NCBI RefSeq assembly: GCF_012927165.1
Contig: NZ_JABBGA010000009.1
Span: 62,001 to 126,000, forward strand
DNA from: Zoogloea dura
GTDB taxonomy: Bacteria > Pseudomonadota > Gammaproteobacteria > Burkholderiales > Rhodocyclaceae
Direction of reading: 5' to 3'
Length of the DNA: 64,000 nt
Part shown: positions 37,475 through 45,268 of the stretch, piece by piece
Layout: each line of letters starts with the position of its first letter
How positions within the stretch are numbered: the first letter of the stretch is position 1
The notes under the pieces: model-generated
Database searches by the model: none
The model's input: only the letters and a program-made list of their open reading frames with translations
What the model was told of the DNA's origin: nothing
Translations under genes and position numbers: made by a program

Positions 37475-40275
37475 TGTTCCACATCAAGCAACTCGAACTG
37501 GTCCACTGGGACTACTGGCGTCGCTTCAACCTGCCCCTGGACGCCCAGATCATCACCATCGTCGGCCCCAACGGCTCCGGCAAAACAACCCTGCTCGACG
37601 CCCTGCGCACCCTCTTCGGCCTGCGCTGCTCCGGCAAGCGCGACTTCCGCCGCTACGTGCGCCGCGCCAACCGCAGTTTTGCGTGGATCCGCGCGGTGGT
37701 GGCCAACCGTCCCGGCAGCACCGGCAAGCGCCCCTTCTTCCCCTGCCTCAAGGACGAGGTCACCCTCGCCTGCCGCATCCGCCGCGCCGGCGGCGACTGG
37801 ACCCGCGACTACGCCATCGCCGACGGTGACGTCTCCATCGAGGCCCTCGAGGCCCGCGAGGACAAGGTCGTCGAATGGGTCGGCTACCGGGACTACCAGA
37901 GCCGCCTGGCCTGGGGCGGCCTGACCCCGGCCATCGCCAAGGTGCTGGCCCTCGAGCAGGGCGACACCGACAAGCTCTGCGAATACTCCCCCAAGGCCCT
38001 GCTCGAGCTGGTCTTCGACGTCTTCGGCGACAAGGAGGTGCTCGACAACTACGCCGCCGCCCGGGAAGAACAGAACAACGCCGAGAAGGAACTGGCCGCC
38101 CTCGGCCTCGACCTGGACCGCCTGCGCGCCCAGGCCGAAGCCAAGCGCCTGGAGGCCGACCGCTTCCTCGAATGGAAACAGCTGGACGACGAAGCCCGCG
38201 CCCTCGGCGCCGAGATCGTGCCGCGCCTGGAAGCCGGCGAGCTGGCCCGCGACATCGTGCTGGCCCGTGACGACATCGCCCGCGCCCGCGCCGAATTCCA
38301 GCGCGGCCAGGATGAACTCGCCGCCCTCAAGGCCCGCAGCACCGGCGTCGAGGCCGAGAAGGCCGCCGCCGAGGCCGAGCGCAAGGCAGCCCGCAGCCGC
38401 GACCTGGAAGCCGAACGGCAACACCTCGCCGCCCACGACGAAGTCCGCGACGCAGAGAAGCTGCTGGCCGAGCGCAGCGCCCTGCGCGCCCGCCTGGCCC
38501 GCGAGGCCGGCGACGCCGCGGTGGACCTGGAAAGCGCCCACGCCAAGGCCGACGCCCGCCTGCTCCACCTGCAGCGCCAGGAGCGCGAGGCCATCGCCGC
38601 CTTCGAAGACAAGACCGCCCAGCTGCGTGCCACCCGCGAGCACCGCGGCCCGCCGGGCGACCCGGAAGTCAATCGCTTCCGCAAGCGCCTGCAGGAAGCC
38701 GGCATCGCCCACCGGGCCCTCGCCGAGATCATCGAGGTCACAGACCCAGCCTGGCAGGGCGCCGTTGAAGCCGTGCTGCGCCCCTATCGCCACGTGCTGC
38801 TGCTGGAACGCGAGCAGGACCGCCACGCCGCCTGGGGCCTGGGCGAGCAGGAACGCTTCCGCCACTTCATCGTGCCCGAACTGGAGACCGCGCCACCCGC
38901 CACCCGTGGCGCCCTGGCCGAGGTCATCCGCTTCGCCGACGCGGTGCCCCGCTGGCTGGCCGACCTGCTCAACCGCATCCAGCGGGTGGACGACGCCGAC
39001 GCCGCCCGCCGCCTGCCCCGCGAGACCGAATGGATCACCCGCGACGGCTACCACCGGGAGCGTCGCGGCGCCCGCCACCTGGGCAGCCCCACCGAATTCC
39101 ACTTCGGCGAACTGGCCCGCACCGCCCGCCTCAAGCAGCTCGACGCCGACATGCACAGCCTCGACGCCCGCCTGCGCGAGATCCGGCCACAGCTCGACGC
39201 CGCCAAGGAGGAAGCCGACGCCCTGCGTGCCCGCCTGCACGGCATCGAGGCCGCCCAGTTGCTGGCGGCCCGCGCCGAAGCCTTCGATGCCGCCGAAGCC
39301 GCGCTGCCCGCAGCCCGGGCCCGCCTGACCGCAGCCATCGGCGCCCGTGCCGAAGCCAAGGGTGACGTGGAGCGCATCGAGCAGAGCCTGCGCGGCATCG
39401 ACATCGAACTGGACCGCCGCAAGCGCGACATCGCCGCCCTCGCCGGGCGGGTCAATCAACTGGCCGCCGAGGCCGCCCCGCGCCGCGGCGAACAGGCCCG
39501 CCGCATCCTGCGCCTGCGCAAGCTGCGCCGCGGCATGCCGGCCGCCTGGCGGGACCCCCACGACAACGCGCGCCTCGCCGAAAAATATGGCGACGCCCGC
39601 GGCGCCCGCGCCGAACTGGAACGCCTGCGCACCCGCCTCGGCGACGGCGACTGGGTCACCGACGACACCGTGCTGACCCTCGCCTCCCGCCTCAGGGCCG
39701 ACGTGGCCGAACGGGAGAGCCAGTACCGCGAACGCGAACGCCACTGCAATGCGGCCCGCCACATCACCACCGAAGCCCGCGCCGCCTACATCGCCAAGCT
39801 GCGCGCCACGGTCCGCCAGTACGGCAAGAACCTGCATGCCCTCGGCGAGCTCGCCAACGTGGACGTGGACTGCCCCCTGCCGCACCTGGAAAACGACGAC
39901 CGCGCCCTGGCCGGCGCCGGCCTGGAAGTGCGCTTCGACTTCGACCGCAAGGGCGCTGTCGGCCTCAACGACGGCGAGGCCTCCGGCGGCCAGCAGGTGA
40001 TGAAATCCCTCATCCTGCTGATCGCCCTGCTGATGGACGAAGCCCGCCCCGGCGGCTTCGTGTTCATCGACGAGCCCTTCGCCCACCTCGACATCGCCAA
40101 CATCGACCGGGTCGGCACCTTCCTGCGCGCCACCCGCGCCCAATACCTGATCACCACCCCTGTGACCCACAACGCCAACGTCTTCGCCCCGGCCCAGCTG
40201 ACCCTGGTCACCCGCAAGAAGAAGCCCGGCGACGACTGGGCACCGCCGATCGGGCTGATCCAGCGCGCCCTGTGA
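37474..40275 (+). CDS. SMC-family ATPase, MksB/JetC-like
   Basis: Predicted DNA-loading or loop-extruding ATPase, 933 residues. Walker A GPNGSGKTT is at residues 31-39. A coiled coil runs from about 185 to 380. A hinge-like domain near 395-540 contains IIEVTDPAWQGAVEAVL, reminiscent of the SMC hinge pattern. A second coiled coil spans about 570-800. The C-terminal head has the ABC signature SGGQQ at 837 and Walker B FVFIDEP at 862, followed by the D-loop AHLD. Head, coil, hinge, coil, head is the complete SMC plan. It lacks an adjacent fourth gene: no MksG/JetD TOPRIM nuclease follows, and the next gene is a GGDEF cyclase. Wadjet-type defence is therefore less likely than a chromosome role. 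Confidence 0.85.
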   Translation: MFHIKQLELVHWDYWRRFNLPLDAQIITIVGPNGSGKTTLLDALRTLFGLRCSGKRDFRRYVRRANRSFAWIRAVVANRPGSTGKRPFFPCLKDEVTLACRIRRAGGDWTRDYAIADGDVSIEALEAREDKVVEWVGYRDYQSRLAWGGLTPAIAKVLALEQGDTDKLCEYSPKALLELVFDVFGDKEVLDNYAAAREEQNNAEKELAALGLDLDRLRAQAEAKRLEADRFLEWKQLDDEARALGAEIVPRLEAGELARDIVLARDDIARARAEFQRGQDELAALKARSTGVEAEKAAAEAERKAARSRDLEAERQHLAAHDEVRDAEKLLAERSALRARLAREAGDAAVDLESAHAKADARLLHLQRQEREAIAAFEDKTAQLRATREHRGPPGDPEVNRFRKRLQEAGIAHRALAEIIEVTDPAWQGAVEAVLRPYRHVLLLEREQDRHAAWGLGEQERFRHFIVPELETAPPATRGALAEVIRFADAVPRWLADLLNRIQRVDDADAARRLPRETEWITRDGYHRERRGARHLGSPTEFHFGELARTARLKQLDADMHSLDARLREIRPQLDAAKEEADALRARLHGIEAAQLLAARAEAFDAAEAALPAARARLTAAIGARAEAKGDVERIEQSLRGIDIELDRRKRDIAALAGRVNQLAAEAAPRRGEQARRILRLRKLRRGMPAAWRDPHDNARLAEKYGDARGARAELERLRTRLGDGDWVTDDTVLTLASRLRADVAERESQYRERERHCNAARHITTEARAAYIAKLRATVRQYGKNLHALGELANVDVDCPLPHLENDDRALAGAGLEVRFDFDRKGAVGLNDGEASGGQQVMKSLILLIALLMDEARPGGFVFIDEPFAHLDIANIDRVGTFLRATRAQYLITTPVTHNANVFAPAQLTLVTRKKKPGDDWAPPIGLIQRAL

Positions 40276-40317
40276 TGCCATCCTCTTCATGGTCCACACA
40301 GCCCGCCAGGAACGGCC

Positions 40318-40350
40318 TTCAGATTCCCGGGGGGCAGACGTTATAACGTC
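40318..40350 (+). promoter_or_regulatory. Promoter with 14-bp palindrome upstream of the second GGDEF gene
   Basis: A -35-like TTCAGA (40318-40323) and -10 TATAAC (40342-40347) are 18 bp apart. The -10 box is embedded in a perfect palindrome GACGTTATAACGTC (40337-40350), which could bind a regulator. The predicted start is about 22 bases before the ATG at 40376. Confidence 0.5.
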
Positions 40351-40375
40351 CATCCAACCCAGCCCGGAAAGTTTC

Positions 40376-41476
40376 ATGCGCGCCTCCCCGGCAGCCCAGC
40401 TGCCCCCCTCCCGTCTCATCGAGCTTCTGGCCGGCGCCGAATGCCTGTCCAGAACGCGGGATCTGCGCGAGATCTTCCGGAGCACCGCCGAAACCGCCAT
40501 GCGCTTCCTCGAAGGCGGCTTCTGCCTGCTCTTCGCGGTGCGCTTCACCCCACCCGACCTTACCGTGGGGCTGCTCGGCTGTTGCGTCTCGGACGGCACC
40601 GACACCTACTGGGACGATGTCTGCGACGGGCACTCCTGGCTGCCCGTCGATCCCCTGCTGGCCAACTGCCTGCACACCGACTTCGGCCACGCCATCGCCC
40701 ACGACGGCGAATCCTGGCGCATCGCCTTCGCCGTCGGCGCGCTTGGCCAGGCGCGCTGGGTGCTCGAGCTGCACAGCGCCCGCAAGCCCGAAGCCGCCGA
40801 CCTCCAGGCCTTCGGCCTGTTCCTGCGCTGCTTCGAGAACCAGCACCACGCCTGGGAATACGCCAATCTCGACACCCTCACCCGGTTGCTCAACCGCAAG
40901 ACCTTCGACGACGACTTCGAACGCCTCATCGCCGCCGCCGAGCTGGCCGAGCGGGCCCGCCTCGAGCCCCAGGAACGGCGCGACACGGAACACACCTTCA
41001 CCCAGCCCTGCTGGCTCGGCGTGGTGGATATCGATCACTTCAAGAAGATCAACGACAGCTTCGGCCACCTCTTCGGCGACGAAGTCCTGCTGCGCGTCGC
41101 CGACCTCATGCGGCAGAGCTTCCGCGGCCACGACAAGCTCTTCCGCTTCGGCGGCGAAGAGTTCGTGGTGATGCTGCGCAACGTCTCCGAGGACCACGTC
41201 AACAGCATCTTCGACCGCTTCCGCCAGGCCGTCGAAGAGCACGACTTCCCCCGCGTCGGCCAGGTGCGCTGCTCGGTAGGCTTCTCGCGCATCGACCCGC
41301 GCCTGTCGCCGGCCGAGCTGCTGGGCCGCGCCGACGAGGCCCTCTACTACTCCAAGGAGCACGGCCGCAACCAGGTCAATGGCTTCGACGAACTGATCAT
41401 GCGCGGCCAGCTACGGGTCACCACCCCGGCCGGCCAGGCCCAGATCCAGTCCGACATCGACGAAATCTTCCTGTAG
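40376..41476 (+). CDS. GGDEF diguanylate cyclase with GAF-like sensor
   Basis: Predicted c-di-GMP synthase, 366 residues. Residues 1-165 form a GAF-like soluble sensor region with several cysteines. The catalytic domain has TLTRLLNRKTFDDDFE, then an insertion of about 30 residues before VVDIDHFKKINDSFGHLFGD. The active site is RFGGEEFVVML, and an I-site RGHD lies five residues ahead of GGEEF. The ATG 40376 is chosen for its GGAAAG ribosome site; an earlier ATG at 40289 lies upstream of the predicted promoter. It has its own promoter and is probably not part of the SMC operon. Confidence 0.88.
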   Translation: MRASPAAQLPPSRLIELLAGAECLSRTRDLREIFRSTAETAMRFLEGGFCLLFAVRFTPPDLTVGLLGCCVSDGTDTYWDDVCDGHSWLPVDPLLANCLHTDFGHAIAHDGESWRIAFAVGALGQARWVLELHSARKPEAADLQAFGLFLRCFENQHHAWEYANLDTLTRLLNRKTFDDDFERLIAAAELAERARLEPQERRDTEHTFTQPCWLGVVDIDHFKKINDSFGHLFGDEVLLRVADLMRQSFRGHDKLFRFGGEEFVVMLRNVSEDHVNSIFDRFRQAVEEHDFPRVGQVRCSVGFSRIDPRLSPAELLGRADEALYYSKEHGRNQVNGFDELIMRGQLRVTTPAGQAQIQSDIDEIFL

Positions 41477-41615
41477 AGCGGGCCAAAGCAGCCTCCGGAG
41501 CCCCGCCGGCCGCGACGCACGCCTCGGAATGTGTCAAAATTCAGAGCTTTGCAGCACTTTGTTTATGCTGCCGCGGCTGCGCCGCCCTCCGATTCCGTTG
41601 ATTTAAGAGCCCATC

Positions 41616-43124
41616 ATGTCCGACCAGACCTCCTCGCCCACCCAGGACGAAAACCACCTGATCGCCGAACGCCGGCAGAAGCTCGCCGAATGGCGCGCCA
41701 CCGGCAAGGCGTTTCCGAACGATTTCTCCCGGGAAAACACCGCCGGCAAACTCGACGAGGTCTACGGCGAGAAAACCGCCGAGGAGCTCGAAGCCCTGCC
41801 CGTCGAGGTCAAGGTCGCCGGCCGCATCATGCTCAAGCGCGTGATGGGCAAGGCCAGCTTCGTCACCATCCAGGATCTGTCCGGGCGCATCCAGCTCTAC
41901 GTCACCCGCGACAGCGTCGGCGAGGACGTCTATGCCGACTTCAAGCACTGGGACATCGGTGACATCGTCGGCACCGTCGGCGTGCTGTTCCGCACCAAGA
42001 CCGGCGAGCTGTCGGTCAAGAGCGCCGAGCTGCGCCTCCTCACCAAGAGCCTGCGCCCGCTGCCGGACAAGTTCCACGGCCTCACCGACACCGAGACCAA
42101 GTACCGCCAGCGCTATGTCGACCTGATCATGAGCGAGGAGTCGCGCCACACCTTCGTGGCCCGCAGCCGCCTGGTCCAGTCCATCCGCAACTACATGACC
42201 GGCCACGGCTTCCTTGAGGTCGAGACGCCGATGATGCACCCCATCCCCGGCGGCGCCTCGGCCAAGCCCTTCGTGACCCACCACAACGCCCTCGACATGC
42301 AGCAGTTCCTGCGCATCGCGCCGGAGCTCTACCTCAAGCGCCTGGTGGTCGGCGGCTTCGAGAAGGTCTTCGAGGTCAACCGCAACTTCCGCAACGAAGG
42401 GCTCTCGCCCCGCCACAACCCCGAGTTCACCATGATGGAGTTCTACGAGGCCTATGCGAACTACCGCAGCCTCATGGACTTCACCGAAGGCCTGCTGCGC
42501 CACGCCGCGCGCGAGGCCCTGGGCACCGAAGTGTTCGACTACCAGGGCCGCGTGCTCGACCTGTCCAAGCCCTTCCACCGCCTGACCATCGTCGAAGCCA
42601 TCCGCAAACACCACCCCGGCTTCTCCGACGCCCAACTGGCCGATGCCGACTGGCTCAAGCAGAAGATCCAGGACTTCGGCGAGAAGGTGAAGCCGGGCGG
42701 CCTCGGCAGCCTGCAGCTGCAGCTCTTCGAAGCCTGCGCCGAAGCCGACACCTGGGAACCCACCTTCATCATCGACTATCCGGTCGAAGTGAGCCCGCTG
42801 GCCCGCGCCTCCGACGCCAACCCGGACATCACCGAGCGTTTCGAGCTGTTCATCGTCGGCCGCGAGATCGCCAACGGCTTCTCCGAGCTGAACGACCCCG
42901 AAGACCAGGCCGCCCGCTTCCAGGCCCAGGCCAAGGCCAAGGACGCCGGTGACGAGGAGGCCATGTTCTACGACGCCGACTACATCCGCGCCCTGGAATA
43001 CGGCCTGCCCCCGACCGGTGGCTGCGGCATCGGCATCGACCGGCTGGTCATGTTGCTGACCAACAGCCCCGCCATCCGCGACGTGATCCTGTTTCCGCAG
43101 ATGCGCCCGGAAGCCACCGACTGA
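41616..43124 (+). CDS. lysS: Lysyl-tRNA synthetase, class II
   Basis: Charges tRNA-Lys with lysine. The 502-residue protein has an N-terminal OB-fold anticodon-binding domain (about 55-170, [20 protein letters not shown]). The class II core shows motif 2 [20 protein letters not shown] and motif 3 [16 protein letters not shown]. Length and motifs match LysS. The 140 bases upstream separate it from the GGDEF gene; no clear promoter stands out. In many proteobacteria lysS follows prfB directly; here they are 7.5 kb apart. Confidence 0.97.
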   Translation: MSDQTSSPTQDENHLIAERRQKLAEWRATGKAFPNDFSRENTAGKLDEVYGEKTAEELEALPVEVKVAGRIMLKRVMGKASFVTIQDLSGRIQLYVTRDSVGEDVYADFKHWDIGDIVGTVGVLFRTKTGELSVKSAELRLLTKSLRPLPDKFHGLTDTETKYRQRYVDLIMSEESRHTFVARSRLVQSIRNYMTGHGFLEVETPMMHPIPGGASAKPFVTHHNALDMQQFLRIAPELYLKRLVVGGFEKVFEVNRNFRNEGLSPRHNPEFTMMEFYEAYANYRSLMDFTEGLLRHAAREALGTEVFDYQGRVLDLSKPFHRLTIVEAIRKHHPGFSDAQLADADWLKQKIQDFGEKVKPGGLGSLQLQLFEACAEADTWEPTFIIDYPVEVSPLARASDANPDITERFELFIVGREIANGFSELNDPEDQAARFQAQAKAKDAGDEEAMFYDADYIRALEYGLPPTGGCGIGIDRLVMLLTNSPAIRDVILFPQMRPEATD

Positions 43125-43131
43125 AGCAACG

Positions 43132-43153
43132 GGGGCCACCCCCGGGTGGCCCC
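43132..43153 (+). terminator. Hairpin after lysS
   Basis: A 10-bp perfect stem GGGGCCACCC / GGGTGGCCCC begins 7 bases after the lysS stop. There is no following T-run, so it may stabilise or attenuate the message rather than terminate fully. Confidence 0.4.
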
Positions 43154-43195
43154 ACCCGCACGACCGCCCCAGCCCGAGCCGACCCCGACGCATTC

Positions 43196-43792
43196 ATGAC
43201 AGACCTGAAGTCCTACGAACTCCCTGAGCTGGAAGCACTCGCCGAACAGATCCAGGCCGAGATCGCCAAACGGGAGCAGGAAGAAGCCGACCAGGCCCGA
43301 GCCGCCGCCGAAGCTGCAGCGGAAGCCGAGCGCCGCGCCATCGCAGACGCCGAGGCGGCCCGCCTCGCAGCCGAGGAAGCCGCCGCGCGCAAGGTCGCCG
43401 AGGTGGCGGCCCGCGTCGAGGCCCGGGCCCAGGCCAAGGTCGAGGCCAAGGCCCTCGCAACAGCGCAGAAAGAGGCCGTCGCCCGCGAAGCGGCCGAGAA
43501 GAAAGCCGCCGAGAAGCAGGCCGCCGCTCAGGAAGCTGCAGCAAAGACAGCCGCCACGGCGGGCCCCGAAACAGCTGCCGCCGCCCCGGCAACGGGCGCA
43601 ACACCTCCGGCCATCCCCGGCCACGTCCGCTACATGCACCCCTCCAACCGGGCCCTCACCTGGGACGGCCAGGGCGGTACGCCCGACTGGATCCAGGCCT
43701 GGCTGACCACCGGCGGCACCCTGTACGCCCTTGAGGTTGCGGCCGAAAAGCTCGCTCCCCGCCCGATTCCCGGCAGCTTCCGCAAGGACTGA
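43196..43792 (+). CDS. H-NS-family nucleoid protein with extended Ala-rich coiled coil
   Basis: DNA-binding nucleoid protein. The C-terminal 55 residues (YMHPSNRALTWDGQGGTPDW, then IQAWL) match the H-NS DNA-binding domain, with TWDGQGGTPDW in place of the usual TW-G-GR-P-W loop. In the key loop QGG replaces the typical QGR/RGR hook, so AT-hook-like minor-groove contact may be weakened. The N-terminal oligomerisation helix (LKSYELPELEALAEQIQAEI) is followed by about 100 residues of Ala/Glu/Lys-rich coiled coil. At 198 residues it is much longer than the usual 95-135. It is separated from lysS by 71 bases. Confidence 0.85.
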   Translation: MTDLKSYELPELEALAEQIQAEIAKREQEEADQARAAAEAAAEAERRAIADAEAARLAAEEAAARKVAEVAARVEARAQAKVEAKALATAQKEAVAREAAEKKAAEKQAAAQEAAAKTAATAGPETAAAAPATGATPPAIPGHVRYMHPSNRALTWDGQGGTPDWIQAWLTTGGTLYALEVAAEKLAPRPIPGSFRKD

Positions 43793-43810
43793 ACCCCGCC
43801 AGACAGGCAG

Positions 43811-43838
43811 GCGCCGGGGCGGGATCCCCGACCGGCGC
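43811..43838. terminator. Hairpin between convergent H-NS and exonuclease genes
   Basis: GCGCCGG (43811-43817) pairs with CCGGCGC (43832-43838), with further GG/CC pairing inside. It lies in the 57-base gap between convergent stops and has no T-run; a bidirectional role is possible. Confidence 0.3.
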
Positions 43839-43849
43839 CCGGACCTCCC

Positions 43850-45256
43850 TCACGCCTCCACGGGCACCCCGCTGCCCAGGGGGACCACCCGTCCGCGGGC
43901 CAGGGCCCTGGAGAGGATCTTCCAGATATCCAGATCGAACACCGGGCGGCCGGAAGCCAGCAACGCATGGACTTCCTCCTCGTCCCGTGCCGTCCCCAGC
44001 CAGCACCAGTGATCCACCAGGTGCAGCACCTTGCCCTCCCGCAGGCCGACCGGCCCGGCGTAAGGCCAGCGCTCCACCCGCAGCTTGTGCAAGGCCATCA
44101 TCAGGCGGGCGCCATGCACAGGACGGGCCTCCTGACCGATGCAAGCCCCCTTGCAGCGCTTCAACTGGTAGCCGAAACAGGGCTGGCCGCCTCTCACCTT
44201 CTCGAGGCCCAGGCACACTTGGCACAAGTCATGATCTTCGGCCAGGGTACGCAAGGCCTTGGTGGCCGCAGTCTTGCTGGTGAAGAAACCGAACAGATTG
44301 TCCTGCCGACCCGGATCCAGGTCGGCCCCCCGCACCAGCTCCGGCCGCCAGCCGCCCTGCCCGTCCTCCACCAGTTGCCAGGCACACAGCTCACTGGCCC
44401 GGCGCAAGCGCCGGTTGTGGATGGGCTGGCGCTCCTTGACCAGGCGGGCTTCCAGCAGCAGGGCACCGATCTCGCCTTCGGTCTCGATCCACTCGATGCG
44501 GCGGAGCTGCTGCGACATGTTCATCTCCTTGCCACTGCGGTGGTCCGCGCTGAAGTGCGACAGCACCCGGCTGCGGATGTCCTTGCTCTTGCCCACGTAG
44601 AGGGGCAGATCGTTCTCGCCGAAAAACAGATATACCCCGGGCCGCTCGGGCATCTCGTCCAGCACCGCGGGATCCACATGGGGCGGCAGACTGGGCAGCG
44701 CCGCGATGCGGGCCACCGCGGCGTCGATCACCGCCTGCTCGAAGCAGCCATGGATGTGCTGCCAGAACTGCCAGACCAGCTGGGCGTCGGCCAGCGCCCG
44801 GTGACGGTCGCCCACCACCAGGGCATGGCGCTCGATCAGGGCGTCCAGGCCATGCCGCTTGTGTTCGGGGAACAGCGCCCGTGACAACTTGACGGTGCAC
44901 ATCACCGGCAGGCGCAGGGGCATGCCGGCGCGCTCGAAGGCATTGCGCAGGAAGCCGTAGTCGAAGCGGGCGTTGTGGGCAATGAACAGGCGGCCATCGA
45001 GACGGTTGTAGATCTCCTCGGCCAGCTCGGCGAAACGCGGTGCGTCGGCCACCATATCGTCGGTGATGCCGGTCAGGCGCTGGATGAACTCCGGAATGCG
45101 GCCCTCCGGACGCACCAGGTGCGACCATTCCCGCACCCCGTCCTCGTCCACCTCTACAATGCCGACCTCGGTGATCCCATCGATGGTCGGCATGCCGCCA
45201 TTGGTTTCGATATCGACGAAGGCGAGGCCTCGCCAGCGTCCATTGCTCAGCTTCAA
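43850..45256 (-). CDS. DEDDh exonuclease fused to a GIY-YIG (Cho/UvrC-like) nuclease domain
   Basis: Two nuclease domains in one 468-residue chain. Residues 1-170 are a DnaQ-like 3'-5' exonuclease with FVDIETNGG, HNARFDYGFL and HRALADAQ. Residues about 200-290 are a GIY-YIG domain, GVYLFFGENDLPLYVGKSKD and the conserved Arg and Glu of SRVLSHF ... EIGALLLEARLV, like UvrC/Cho. The rest (about 300-468) includes a CQVCLG ... GACIG cysteine segment. It starts with TTG; the only nearby ATG is out of frame, and AAAGGACGG lies just upstream. It begins 12 bases after recD, so it is probably co-expressed with RecBCD. The family is known as an accessory repair nuclease; the partner is inferred. Confidence 0.88.
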   Translation of the reverse strand: MKLSNGRWRGLAFVDIETNGGMPTIDGITEVGIVEVDEDGVREWSHLVRPEGRIPEFIQRLTGITDDMVADAPRFAELAEEIYNRLDGRLFIAHNARFDYGFLRNAFERAGMPLRLPVMCTVKLSRALFPEHKRHGLDALIERHALVVGDRHRALADAQLVWQFWQHIHGCFEQAVIDAAVARIAALPSLPPHVDPAVLDEMPERPGVYLFFGENDLPLYVGKSKDIRSRVLSHFSADHRSGKEMNMSQQLRRIEWIETEGEIGALLLEARLVKERQPIHNRRLRRASELCAWQLVEDGQGGWRPELVRGADLDPGRQDNLFGFFTSKTAATKALRTLAEDHDLCQVCLGLEKVRGGQPCFGYQLKRCKGACIGQEARPVHGARLMMALHKLRVERWPYAGPVGLREGKVLHLVDHWCWLGTARDEEEVHALLASGRPVFDLDIWKILSRALARGRVVPLGSGVPVEA

Positions 45257-45268
45257 GATTTCCGTCCT

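Noticed and set aside
35418-40275. Complete Wadjet (JetABCD) plasmid-defence operon
   Set aside because: No JetD-like TOPRIM gene is found; the gene after the SMC is a GGDEF cyclase with its own promoter.
37357-40605. Minus-strand frame of 1082 codons opposite the SMC genes
   Set aside because: Antisense shadow of clear SMC motifs; Gly/Val/Ala-rich with no domain.
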